Position numbers and translations under genes: made by a program. From contig NZ_MOBM01000022.1 in assembly GCF_003732275.1 (NCBI RefSeq), positions 1-60,050 of the forward strand: a DNA stretch of 60,050 nt, in the 5' to 3' direction. This document shows, one piece after another, positions 43,449 through 51,302 of this stretch. The DNA comes from Pseudomonas frederiksbergensis (GTDB lineage: Bacteria; Pseudomonadota; Gammaproteobacteria; Pseudomonadales; Pseudomonadaceae). The notes under the pieces are model-generated. The model saw only the letters and a program-made list of their open reading frames with translations. It did not search any database and was not told the DNA's origin. Every line of letters starts with the position of its first letter. Within the stretch, counting starts at the first letter, position 1.

Positions 43449-45572
43449 TCAACTCGTCAGCGCGCTCCAGTCGAACGGCTCGACAAAGTGACGGGTGTCC
43501 TCGGCCATCAGCGGTCGCGCGACCAGAAATCCCTGCACATACTGGCAACCGTTGGCTTGCAGCCATTCATATTGCGCCACCGTCTCCACCCCTTCAGCAA
43601 TCACCAACAGACCGAACTGCTTGCACAGATCAATGACACTGCGTGCCAGCGCTGCATCCCGTTCGGAGCCCGGCAACCGGGCGATCAAATGCCGGTCGAG
43701 TTTGAGCGTGTCCAGTTCCAGGTCGCGCAAGTGCGCCAGCGAACAAACCCCGGAACCGAAGTCATCCAGCGCCACCCGCACCCCCAGATTACGCAGCAAA
43801 CGCAGCTGCTTGCGGGTTTCATCGGGGTTAAGCATCAAGGCCTCTTCCGTGACCTCGACCTCCAGCTGCCGCGGCTTCAAACCATGGCGCTCCAGTACCT
43901 GACGCAGCTCGGTGACCAGGTTGGGCAAACCGAATTGCGTGCTGCTCAAACTGACGCCCAACACCAGATCTTCGGCAAACAAGGTTTCCCAGGCTTTTCG
44001 TTGCTTGGCCCCGCGATGGTAAATCCAGCTGCCCAGACGACTGATCAACCGCGCCTCTTCCAGCAACGGCAAAAACAGCCCCGGCGGTACATCGCCGACA
44101 CTCGGATGCTGCCAGCGCAGCAACGCCTCGAACCCGCGAATTTGCCCATCGGCAATGGCCACCTGGGGCTGATACACCAGGTTGAAATCGCGGTTCTCGA
44201 TGGCCGTGCGCACGCTCTCTTCGAGCATCAGCCGTGAGCGCGCCCGGCCATTCATTTCGTGATCGTAGAAGCGATATTGCTGACGCCCGGCGCGTTTGGC
44301 TTCATACATGGCGATGTCGGACGCGCGCATCAACCCGTCGAGATTAGCCCCGCAGTCGGGATAAGTGGCGATGCCGATACTGGCGCCCAAGGCGATGTCC
44401 ATGCCTTCGATCTGCTGACAGATCGACACCCGCTCGATGAGCTTCTCGGCAATCTTCGCCGCTTGCTCGGGAAGCTCAAGATCCAGCAGCGCGGTGAACT
44501 CATCACCCCCCATCCGCGCCAGAATATCGAAGGGCCGCAGACACGCCTTCAATTGCTCGGACACCCAACGCAGCACCCGGTCGCCGGCATCGTGGCCGAG
44601 GGAATCATTGACCCGCTTGAAGCCGTCGAGGTCCAGGTACAACAGTACCCAGGTGCTGTCGGAGCGTTCGCCGCGCAGCAGCAGGTTTTCAACGGTCTGG
44701 TAGAAACCCCGGCGATTGAGCAGCCCGGTCAGCGGATCGGTCACCGCCTGGAACTCCAGCTGCTGATGCAGATGGCGCACCACCGACATGTCCAGCACCG
44801 TCACCACCATGGCGCGTTGTTCGGTGGGCAAAGGCGCGCAGGACAGCGCCACCGGCACTTGCTGGCCGGGCGCGGTACGCAGCAACGCATCGTGCAGGCG
44901 CAGGGTTTCACCGCGTTTGTAGCCGGCAAACAACTCGGAGTCGGCCCAGATCGGGATGTGCGGTTTTTGCAGGAAATCCAGAAACTCTTTGCCTTGCAGT
45001 TCATGCACCGTGGCATTGAGCAGGCGAGACATCGCCGGGTTGGCAAAGCGAATCAGCCCATCCTCCCCCACCACCAGAATGCCTTCGGCGGCGTTATCCA
45101 GCACCGAGGCATTGAAGGCTCTGGCGACTTCCAGGTCATGGCTCAACTGCTGCAAGGCACGGCGATTACGCTGATGCTCGAGCAGCGCCTGGACTTTAGG
45201 CTTGAGAATTTGCGGGTCGAACGGTTTGAACAGGTAATCCACCGCGCCACTGGCGTAGCCCTTGATCACGGCGTCCTGGGATTGTTCGTTGGCGGTAAGG
45301 AAAATGATCGGCGTGAGGCGGGTTCGCTGGCTGCCACGCATCAAGCGCGCCACTTCAAAACCGTCCATACCTGGCATCTGCACATCCAGCAGCACCAGGT
45401 CGACGTCGTGTTCGAGCAACAGGCTGAGCGCTTCAAAGCCGGAAGCCGCGGTGATGACCTGCCAGTCCTGGCGCTGTAACAACGCGCGCATGCTGATCAG
45501 GTTTTCGGGGTAATCATCAACAATTAAAAGGATTGAGCTGCCTTCAGCTGGCGTAAGTTGTGCGCATTCCAT
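43449..45572 (-). CDS. Response regulator with REC, PAS, GGDEF and EAL domains
   Basis: This 707-residue protein begins with a receiver domain (phospho-acceptor D63 in LVLLDVQMPGMDGF), followed by PAS (about 145-265), GGDEF (about 285-445) and EAL (about 460-700). The diguanylate cyclase core is intact: GGDEF near residue 354 and an I-site RPFD five residues before it. The EAL domain keeps EALLRW, EVTEE, DDFGSG, KLDR and AEGVET, but its conserved NxS has Ser541 instead of Asn (VSLSS). It probably makes and perhaps degrades cyclic di-GMP. The start is MECAQL at 45572; the ORF opens earlier at 45626. No histidine kinase is adjacent. Confidence 0.9.
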   Translation of the reverse strand: MECAQLTPAEGSSILLIVDDYPENLISMRALLQRQDWQVITAASGFEALSLLLEHDVDLVLLDVQMPGMDGFEVARLMRGSQRTRLTPIIFLTANEQSQDAVIKGYASGAVDYLFKPFDPQILKPKVQALLEHQRNRRALQQLSHDLEVARAFNASVLDNAAEGILVVGEDGLIRFANPAMSRLLNATVHELQGKEFLDFLQKPHIPIWADSELFAGYKRGETLRLHDALLRTAPGQQVPVALSCAPLPTEQRAMVVTVLDMSVVRHLHQQLEFQAVTDPLTGLLNRRGFYQTVENLLLRGERSDSTWVLLYLDLDGFKRVNDSLGHDAGDRVLRWVSEQLKACLRPFDILARMGGDEFTALLDLELPEQAAKIAEKLIERVSICQQIEGMDIALGASIGIATYPDCGANLDGLMRASDIAMYEAKRAGRQQYRFYDHEMNGRARSRLMLEESVRTAIENRDFNLVYQPQVAIADGQIRGFEALLRWQHPSVGDVPPGLFLPLLEEARLISRLGSWIYHRGAKQRKAWETLFAEDLVLGVSLSSTQFGLPNLVTELRQVLERHGLKPRQLEVEVTEEALMLNPDETRKQLRLLRNLGVRVALDDFGSGVCSLAHLRDLELDTLKLDRHLIARLPGSERDAALARSVIDLCKQFGLLVIAEGVETVAQYEWLQANGCQYVQGFLVARPLMAEDTRHFVEPFDWSALTS

Positions 45573-45889
45573 GCTGCATCTCTTGTTCGGGACCTCAGGC
45601 CGGTCTCTTGTGAAAACCGGACACATAGTGCGACTTCACTCTAGACCCGGATACGCGAAAGCAGAAGCCGCCGATACGCCATCACTTCAGTAAAGTTTCA
45701 CATAGCCGACTAACGGTCAGTCCTACAGCCCCCGTAAACCGGGAAAGATGGCATTTCGACAGGATGTTGACGTCAACCATCTGCCAAACGGGCATTAACA
45801 AACAACCGTTCTACGCTTATAAAGACGGCCCCGAAGGCGCGCGCTAGAGCTTCTGGCACGTGCGTACAGAAAAAAGTGGAAGCTCGAAT
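45573..45889. other. Intergenic region with promoter and palindrome before the PL7 gene
   Basis: There is no gene. It holds the predicted promoter at 45795-45823 and the 12-bp perfect palindrome GTTGACGTCAAC at 45766-45777, which is a candidate operator. The left part is the upstream region of the GGDEF/EAL gene. Confidence 0.5.
45795..45823 (+). promoter_or_regulatory. Predicted sigma-70 promoter for the PL7 gene
   Basis: TTAACA (45795-45800), 17-base spacer, TATAAA (45818-45823); five of six positions match at both boxes. The leader to the ATG would be about 60 bases. Confidence 0.6.
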
Positions 45890-46558
45890 ATGATCGATCT
45901 CGCAACCTGGAACCTCAGCGTTCCTGTCGGCAGTCCGCCGTATACCGTTGAAACAACCAAACTGGTGGACGGCTTCAAGGATCAATACTTCCACTCCGAC
46001 ACCGGCACCTTGTTTTTCTGGTCCCCGGTAACCGGCACCCGCACTGAAAACGCAATCTACCCTCGCACCGAACTGCGCGAAACCTACAGCAATGGCACGC
46101 TGAAAAACTGGTACTACCCCGACGCGGACAACTCCCTGCGTGCGACCCTTACGGTCAGCAAGGTACCCAGCTCGGGCAAGATCGTTATTGGCCAGATCCA
46201 CGCCTACAACAGCCAGAAGCCCATGGTGAAGCTCGAATATCAATACAAGGACTCCAGCGCGACCGGAAACATCGTCGCCAAAGTCCGCATGCACCCCGAC
46301 GACGACACCGCCCGGGTCATCACCCTTGCCACCGGCGTGAAACTCGATCGGGAATTTTCCTACCTCATCCACCTCAGCCCCGGCGGTGCATTGGGCATCA
46401 GTGCGGCGGGCTACCAGTGGGACACCGACATCAGCGCGATGTGGCGTGATAAACCGCTGTACTTCAAGGCCGGCGTCTATGTGCAGGACAACACCGGGTA
46501 CACCACTGAAGGCGGGGAAGTGACGTTCAGCAAGCTGGATATCGATCACGATACGTAA
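45890..46558 (+). CDS. Polysaccharide lyase family 7 (alginate lyase-like)
   Basis: The 222-residue protein has all three PL7 motifs: YPRTELRE (RxExR near residue 59), IGQIHAY (QIH near 98) and LYFKAGVYVQDN (YFKAGxYxQ near 195). The catalytic Arg, Gln, His and Tyr residues are thus present, so an active beta-elimination lyase on alginate or a related uronate polymer is likely. No signal peptide is visible from the ATG at 45890 or from the in-frame GTG at 45860, so export, if any, uses another route. It has its own promoter and no polysaccharide gene cluster around it. The QIH form suggests polymannuronate or mixed specificity. Confidence 0.88.
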   Translation: MIDLATWNLSVPVGSPPYTVETTKLVDGFKDQYFHSDTGTLFFWSPVTGTRTENAIYPRTELRETYSNGTLKNWYYPDADNSLRATLTVSKVPSSGKIVIGQIHAYNSQKPMVKLEYQYKDSSATGNIVAKVRMHPDDDTARVITLATGVKLDREFSYLIHLSPGGALGISAAGYQWDTDISAMWRDKPLYFKAGVYVQDNTGYTTEGGEVTFSKLDIDHDT

Positions 46559-46564
46559 TCCCTG

Positions 46565-46640
46565 AAAGATCGCAGCCTGCGGCAGCTCCTACGGGTTACG
46601 TGACCTCTGTAGGAGCTGCCGAAGGCTGCGATCTTTTGAT
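46565..46640. repeat. Inverted repeat (AAAGATCGCAGCC family)
   Basis: aaagatcgcagcctgcggca faces ggctgcgatctttt around a short loop that contains tacgtgacc. Confidence 0.8.
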
Positions 46641-46731
46641 CTCAAGCGATGCAACCGTCCTACACCCGGATGTGTTTCGGGTGATTGAACCGCGCGGGTT
46701 TGACGAGAAATCGAACCGCTGAAACAAGATC

Positions 46732-46781
46732 AATGTCACCTATATCGGACTTTTCCGCCTGAATCCTTACAAGGTGACATT
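46732..46781. repeat. Unassigned 10-bp inverted repeat
   Basis: AATGTCACCT (46732-46741) and AGGTGACATT (46772-46781) are perfect complements separated by 30 bases, downstream of both the PL7 and fba genes. It matches no repeat family in this window. The rest of 46559-46877 holds a short repeat and the fba terminator. Confidence 0.5.
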
Positions 46782-46824
46782 TGATTCGCTGAGCACAAGC
46801 TGCGCCGCGTAAATCTCCGCCCAT

Positions 46825-46851
46825 AAAAAACCCGCCTCACGGCGGGTTTTT
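46825..46851 (-). terminator. Rho-independent terminator of fba (bidirectional)
   Basis: CCCGCC pairs with GGCGGG, with T-runs on both sides (aaaaaa and ttttt). It ends fba and could also stop rightward transcripts. Confidence 0.88.
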
Positions 46852-46877
46852 CATCAGCGGCGGTTTCTCGCTCAGGC

Positions 46878-47942
46878 TTAGTTAACCTTAGCGTTCAACT
46901 CACCTTTCAGGTAACGCTGGTACATCGCTTCCAACGAGATCGGCTTGATCTTCGAAGCATTACCCGCCGTACCAAACTGCTCATAACGTGCAATACACAC
47001 ATCACGCATAGCAGTCACGGTCGCGCCGAAGAACTTACGCGGGTCGAACTCGCTAGGGTTGGTAGCCATCAGGCGACGCATCGCGCCGGTGGATGCCAGA
47101 CGCAGGTCGGTATCGATGTTGACCTTGCGCACGCCGTGCTTGATGCCTTCGACGATTTCTTCAACCGGTACGCCGTAGGTTTCTTTGATGTCGCCGCCGT
47201 ACTGGTTGATGATCGCCAGCCACTCTTGCGGAACCGAAGACGAACCGTGCATCACCAGGTGGGTGTTCGGGATGCGCTTGTGGATTTCTTTGATGCGGTC
47301 GATGGCCAGCACGTCGCCGGTAGGTGGCTTGGTGAACTTGTAAGCGCCGTGGCTGGTGCCGATGGCGATGGCCAGGGCATCGACCTGGGTGCGTTTGACG
47401 AAGTCAGCGGCTTCTTCCGGGTCGGTCAGCATTTGGCTGTGATCCAGAACGCCTTCGGCGCCGATGCCGTCTTCTTCACCGGCCATGCCGGTTTCCAGCG
47501 AACCCAGGCAGCCCAGCTCGCCTTCTACCGAAACGCCGCAGGCGTGAGCCATGGCCACGGTTTGTTGGGTAACGCGGACGTTGTAGTCGTAGTCAGTCGG
47601 GGTCTTGCCGTCTTCGCCGAGGGAGCCGTCCATCATCACCGAGCTGAAGCCCAGTTGAATGGAGCGCTGGCAGACGTCAGGGCTGGTGCCGTGGTCCTGG
47701 TGCATGCACACCGGGATGTGCGGGAATTCTTCGATTGCCGCCAGGATCAGGTGACGCAGGAACGGTGCACCGGCGTATTTGCGAGCACCGGCCGAAGCCT
47801 GGACGATCACCGGGGAGTCAGTCTTGTCAGCGGCTTCCATGATGGCGCGCATCTGCTCAAGGTTGTTGACGTTGAAGGCTGGAACGCCGTAGCCGAACTC
47901 GGCTGCGTGGTCCAGCATCTGGCGCATGCTGATAAGTGCCAT
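46878..47942 (-). CDS. fba: Class II fructose-1,6-bisphosphate aldolase
   Basis: This is a 354-residue zinc-dependent aldolase: HQDHGTSPDVCQRS near residue 83 (metal His), the GELGCLGSLE block near 142, HGAYKF near 208 and the HGSSSVPQEW block near 233. It cleaves fructose-1,6-bisphosphate to glyceraldehyde-3-phosphate and dihydroxyacetone phosphate. It is the last of the minus-strand sugar-phosphate genes, with two lipoprotein genes and a REP between it and pgk, so it is probably expressed from its own promoter. Confidence 0.95.
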   Translation of the reverse strand: MALISMRQMLDHAAEFGYGVPAFNVNNLEQMRAIMEAADKTDSPVIVQASAGARKYAGAPFLRHLILAAIEEFPHIPVCMHQDHGTSPDVCQRSIQLGFSSVMMDGSLGEDGKTPTDYDYNVRVTQQTVAMAHACGVSVEGELGCLGSLETGMAGEEDGIGAEGVLDHSQMLTDPEEAADFVKRTQVDALAIAIGTSHGAYKFTKPPTGDVLAIDRIKEIHKRIPNTHLVMHGSSSVPQEWLAIINQYGGDIKETYGVPVEEIVEGIKHGVRKVNIDTDLRLASTGAMRRLMATNPSEFDPRKFFGATVTAMRDVCIARYEQFGTAGNASKIKPISLEAMYQRYLKGELNAKVN

Positions 47943-48081
47943 TGTGTGTGTCTCTCCCGGTTGAGGGTCGTTAATCGTGCCAGCCTGCCGTAGCGGCGGC
48001 GGCTATTCAAGTTATTGCAGATCGGGGGTAGGCCCGGGCTGCGAATTCGGTGATGCAAAAAACCTTGTATCGCTGAAACTT

Positions 48082-48230
48082 TGTGGCGAGGGGGCTTGCC
48101 CCCGTTCGGCTGCGAAGCAGTCGCAAATCGGATGACGCGGTCTAACTGAAATACCGCATCCGCTGGCTTCGGGAGCGCTTCGCACTCCAACGGGGGCAAG
48201 CCCCCTCGCCACAAAAGCCCGCTCCCACAT
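48082..48230. repeat. REP pair (GTGGCGAGGGGGC family) with extra half-unit
   Basis: Inverted units gtggcgagggggcttgcccc and ggggcaagccccctcgccac are followed by a half-unit of the other family (gcccgctcccac). It lies between the MliC-like gene and fba; the rest of the 317-base gap shows only the fba upstream region. Confidence 0.85.
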
Positions 48231-48259
48231 TTGGATCGCTGTGAATCAAATCAATCGTC

Positions 48260-48592
48260 TTACTCGGCTTTACAACCGCGGCCGATCAAATCATTGGTGG
48301 TGACCCAGTACACCAGGCCTTCCTCACCTTTTACGTGAAACGCCAGCATGTCGTTGCTGTACAGCGAACCTTCGGCGCCCGGTTCAAGCTTCAAACGGTA
48401 GACCTGATCGGCACCGCCCAGGCGAACGTCGACTTCCTTGCGGCTGACCTCAGTGTAGCGCCAGAGCACTTTGGCCTGGCTGTCGCAGGTCCAGGTGGTC
48501 CAGCTGTCCGCTGGCTCGGCAGCGTTGAACAGGTTCAAATTGGCGCAACCTGCCAGCAATGCCAGTGCCGCAACGGCGATAAAGCGTTTCAT
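48260..48592 (-). CDS. MliC-family lysozyme-inhibitor lipoprotein
   Basis: This 110-residue lipoprotein has a signal peptide and lipobox LLAGC (C16). The mature part fits the MliC/C-type lysozyme inhibitor fold: WTCDSQAKVLWRY, DVRLGG, then GSLYSNDMLAFHVKGEEGLVYW. It would bind lysozyme in the envelope. The ATG at 48592 begins the signal peptide; the longer ORF to 48658 adds unrelated residues. It is 56 bases downstream of the other small lipoprotein gene and may be co-transcribed with it. Confidence 0.78.
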   Translation of the reverse strand: MKRFIAVAALALLAGCANLNLFNAAEPADSWTTWTCDSQAKVLWRYTEVSRKEVDVRLGGADQVYRLKLEPGAEGSLYSNDMLAFHVKGEEGLVYWVTTNDLIGRGCKAE

Positions 48593-48648
48593 CCGTGTTC
48601 CTCGACTGACAGCGCACGCTGCCAGCCTTGAGTAAAGAGTCAGACCCC

Positions 48649-48870
48649 TCAAGGACAACCATGTTCCTTGGCCGGGGTCTGTGTCTCGTATTTGTCCAGC
48701 CCATCCGGCCCGGAACGCTTGTTGATCACCGGGTTGGTTTCCGCTTGCCAGTCGGCCTGGTAGCAGCCTTTTTCCTGTGTTTGCGGGGCGGGTTCCGGCG
48801 TGGCTTTCGGGTTACTCCCGCAAGCTGCCAGCATACCCGCGGTGATCAACAGCATTAATGTCCTGACCAT
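48649..48870 (-). CDS. Small lipoprotein of unknown function
   Basis: This 73-residue lipoprotein starts at ATG 48870, with lipobox LAAC near residue 17 (TAGMLAACGSNPK). The mature part is short and polar (KGCYQADWQAETNPVINKRS, then DKYETQTPAKEHGCP) with two further cysteines. I do not recognise a family. It is 34 bases downstream of pgk and could be part of that operon. The reading frame is open further upstream (to 49131) inside pgk, but the ATG at 48870 gives a textbook lipoprotein. Confidence 0.75.
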   Translation of the reverse strand: MVRTLMLLITAGMLAACGSNPKATPEPAPQTQEKGCYQADWQAETNPVINKRSGPDGLDKYETQTPAKEHGCP

Positions 48871-48904
48871 GTGAACACTCCTTTGCCTGGTCAAATGCGC
48901 GGCC

Positions 48905-50068
48905 TCAGGCCTTGACCCGGCTTTCCAGGACTTCAACGGCCGGCAGCACTTTGCCTTCGACGAATTCGAGGAACGCGCCGCCGCCGGTAGAAATGTAGGA
49001 GATCTGCTCGGCAACGCCATACTTATCGATGGCCGCCAGGGTGTCGCCGCCGCCAGCGATGGAGAACGCCGAGCTTTCGGCGATGGCCTGGGCCAGCACT
49101 TTGGTGCCGTTACCGAACTGGTCGAATTCAAACACGCCCACCGGGCCGTTCCACAGAATGGTCTTGGACGACTTCAACAGCTCGGCGAAATTCGCCGCGG
49201 TCTGTGGGCCGATGTCCAGGATCATGTCGTCGGCGGCCACGTCGGCAATCAGCTTGACGGTCGCGGTCGCGCTTTCAGCGAATTCCTTGGCGACCACTAC
49301 GTCCACCGGCAGGGGCACGCTGACTTTGGCAGCGATTTCACGGGCGGTGTCCAACAGGTCTGGCTCGTACAGGGATTTGCCGACCGGGTGACCGGCGGCG
49401 GCCAGGAAGGTGTTGGCGATGCCGCCGCCGACGATCAACTGGTTGCAGATCTGGCTCAGGCTGTTGAGCACGTCGAGTTTGGTCGACACTTTGGAACCGG
49501 CAACGATAGCGGCCATTGGCTGGGCCGGGGCGCCCAGGGCCTTGCCCAGTGCGTCCAGTTCGGCGGCCAGCAACGGGCCGGCGGCAGCGACTTTGGCGAA
49601 CTTGGCCACGCCATGGGTCGAACCCTCGGCGCGGTGAGCGGTGCCGAAGGCGTCCATCACAAACACGTCGCACAGGGCCGCATATTGCTTGGCCAGTTCG
49701 TCAGCGTTCTTTTTCTCGCCCTTGTTGAAGCGCACGTTTTCGAACAGCACGATGTCGCCGGCTTTCACGTCGACGCCGCCCAGGTAATCGGACACCAGCG
49801 GCACTTCGCGGCCCAGCGCCTTGCTCAGGTAGTCAGCGACTGGCTTGAGGCTGTTCTCGGCCGAGAACTCGCCTTCGGTCGGACGGCCAAGGTGCGAGCA
49901 GACCATCACAGCCGCGCCTTTTTCCAGGGCCAGCTTGATGGTCGGCAGCGAAGCCAGGATTCGCGCATCGCTGGTGACAACACCGTCCTTGACTGGGACG
50001 TTGAGGTCTTCGCGGATGAGTACGCGCTTACCTTGCAGATCGAGGTCGGTCATCTTCAACACGGTCAT
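48905..50068 (-). CDS. pgk: Phosphoglycerate kinase
   Basis: The 387-residue enzyme starts MTVLKMTDLDLQGKRVLIREDLNVP and carries the substrate-binding residues of the N-domain (LREDLNVPV, SHLGRPTEG) and the ATP site of the C-domain (GPVGVFEFDQF, GGGDTLAAIDKYG). It makes ATP from 1,3-bisphosphoglycerate. The start ATG at 50068 follows epd by 25 bases; epd and pgk form an operon. Ends at 48905. Confidence 0.95.
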   Translation of the reverse strand: MTVLKMTDLDLQGKRVLIREDLNVPVKDGVVTSDARILASLPTIKLALEKGAAVMVCSHLGRPTEGEFSAENSLKPVADYLSKALGREVPLVSDYLGGVDVKAGDIVLFENVRFNKGEKKNADELAKQYAALCDVFVMDAFGTAHRAEGSTHGVAKFAKVAAAGPLLAAELDALGKALGAPAQPMAAIVAGSKVSTKLDVLNSLSQICNQLIVGGGIANTFLAAAGHPVGKSLYEPDLLDTAREIAAKVSVPLPVDVVVAKEFAESATATVKLIADVAADDMILDIGPQTAANFAELLKSSKTILWNGPVGVFEFDQFGNGTKVLAQAIAESSAFSIAGGGDTLAAIDKYGVAEQISYISTGGGAFLEFVEGKVLPAVEVLESRVKA

Positions 50069-50093
50069 GGGTCGCAATTCCTGGATAGCTGTT

Positions 50094-51152
50094 TTAGAGA
50101 GCAGGTTTTGTGGAAATAGCTGTTTGCAGATAGTGCTCTGCAACGTCCAGCATTCGATTGGCAAAACCCCATTCGTTGTCGAACCAGGCCAGGATGTTTA
50201 CCAGCCGTGGGCCGGAAACGCGGGTCTGACTGGCATCGACGATGGCCGAATGTGGGTCATGATTAAAATCACAACTGGCGTGAGGCAACTCGGTGTAGGC
50301 CAGAAGGCCCTTGAGCGGGCCATGGGTGGCGGCCTCGCGCAGAATCCGGTTGACCTCGGTGGCGTCGGTATCACTTACGGTCTGCATCGTAATGTCGAGG
50401 CAGGACACGTTAACCGTCGGCACCCGCACGGCTTTGGCCTGAATTCGCCCGGCAAGTTCCGGCAGCAGGCGTTCGATGCCTCGCGCCAGACCAGTGGACA
50501 CCGGAATCACCGACTGGAACGCCGAACGGGTGCGGCGCAGGTCTTCATGGTGATAGGCATCAATAACCGGTTGATCGTTCATCGCCGAATGGATGGTGGT
50601 GATCGACACGTATTCCAGACCAATGGCCTGATCCAGCAAGCGCAACAGCGGCACACCGCAATTGGTGGTGCAGGAGGCGTTGGATACCAGTCGTTCGTCG
50701 CCGGTCAGGCAATCCTGGTTCACACCGTAGACGATGGTAGCGTCGACATCCGCCTCGCTGGCCATCGGCTGGGAGAACAGCACCCGTGGCGCACCGGCGT
50801 CGAGGAACCGCTGGCCATCCTGACGGGTGTGGTAAGCGCCGGAGCACTCCAGCACCAGATCGACGCCCAGTGACGCCCAATCGATGCCTTCGGGGGTGGC
50901 ACTGCGCAGGACCTTCACGCAGTCGCCATTAATATGCAGACAATCGCCCTCGACCTTCACTTCGCCGGGAAACCGCCCGTGAGTGGAGTCGAAGCGTGTC
51001 AGGTATTCGATGCTGGCCATGTCGGCCAGGTCGTTGATCGCGACAATTTCAAACCCAGCCGTCGAGCCTCGCTCAAACAACGCACGCAAGACGCAACGAC
51101 CAATCCGGCCGTAGCCGTTGAGTGCAACTTTGTAAGGACGCGGTTGAGGCAT
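50094..51152 (-). CDS. epd: D-erythrose-4-phosphate dehydrogenase
   Basis: The 352-residue GAPDH-family enzyme has the NAD motif VALNGYGRIGRCVLRALFE and the catalytic cysteine in SNASCTTNC near residue 155. Gene order (tkt upstream, pgk downstream) and sequence identify it as Epd, which feeds erythrose-4-phosphate into pyridoxal-phosphate synthesis, rather than the glycolytic GAPDH. The transketolase gene next to it makes erythrose-4-phosphate. Confidence 0.9.
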   Translation of the reverse strand: MPQPRPYKVALNGYGRIGRCVLRALFERGSTAGFEIVAINDLADMASIEYLTRFDSTHGRFPGEVKVEGDCLHINGDCVKVLRSATPEGIDWASLGVDLVLECSGAYHTRQDGQRFLDAGAPRVLFSQPMASEADVDATIVYGVNQDCLTGDERLVSNASCTTNCGVPLLRLLDQAIGLEYVSITTIHSAMNDQPVIDAYHHEDLRRTRSAFQSVIPVSTGLARGIERLLPELAGRIQAKAVRVPTVNVSCLDITMQTVSDTDATEVNRILREAATHGPLKGLLAYTELPHASCDFNHDPHSAIVDASQTRVSGPRLVNILAWFDNEWGFANRMLDVAEHYLQTAISTKPAL

Positions 51153-51207
51153 GGGGTTCTCGATTACCGTGGTGAATCCTTTGATTCAGTATCGCCTGAA
51201 CCGACGC

Positions 51208-51273
51208 TATCGCGAGCAGGCTCGCTCCCACAGGATTTATGCAGCCCTTGTGGGAGCGAGCCTGCTCGCGATG
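51208..51273. repeat. REP pair (GTGGGAGCGAGCCTGCTC variant)
   Basis: Inverted units tatcgcgagcaggctcgctc and gggagcgagcctgctcgcga lie between tkt and epd, 55 bases upstream of the epd start. Confidence 0.85.
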
Positions 51274-51302
51274 GCGTCAGCTCGGACGACACATTTTCTG
51301 GA

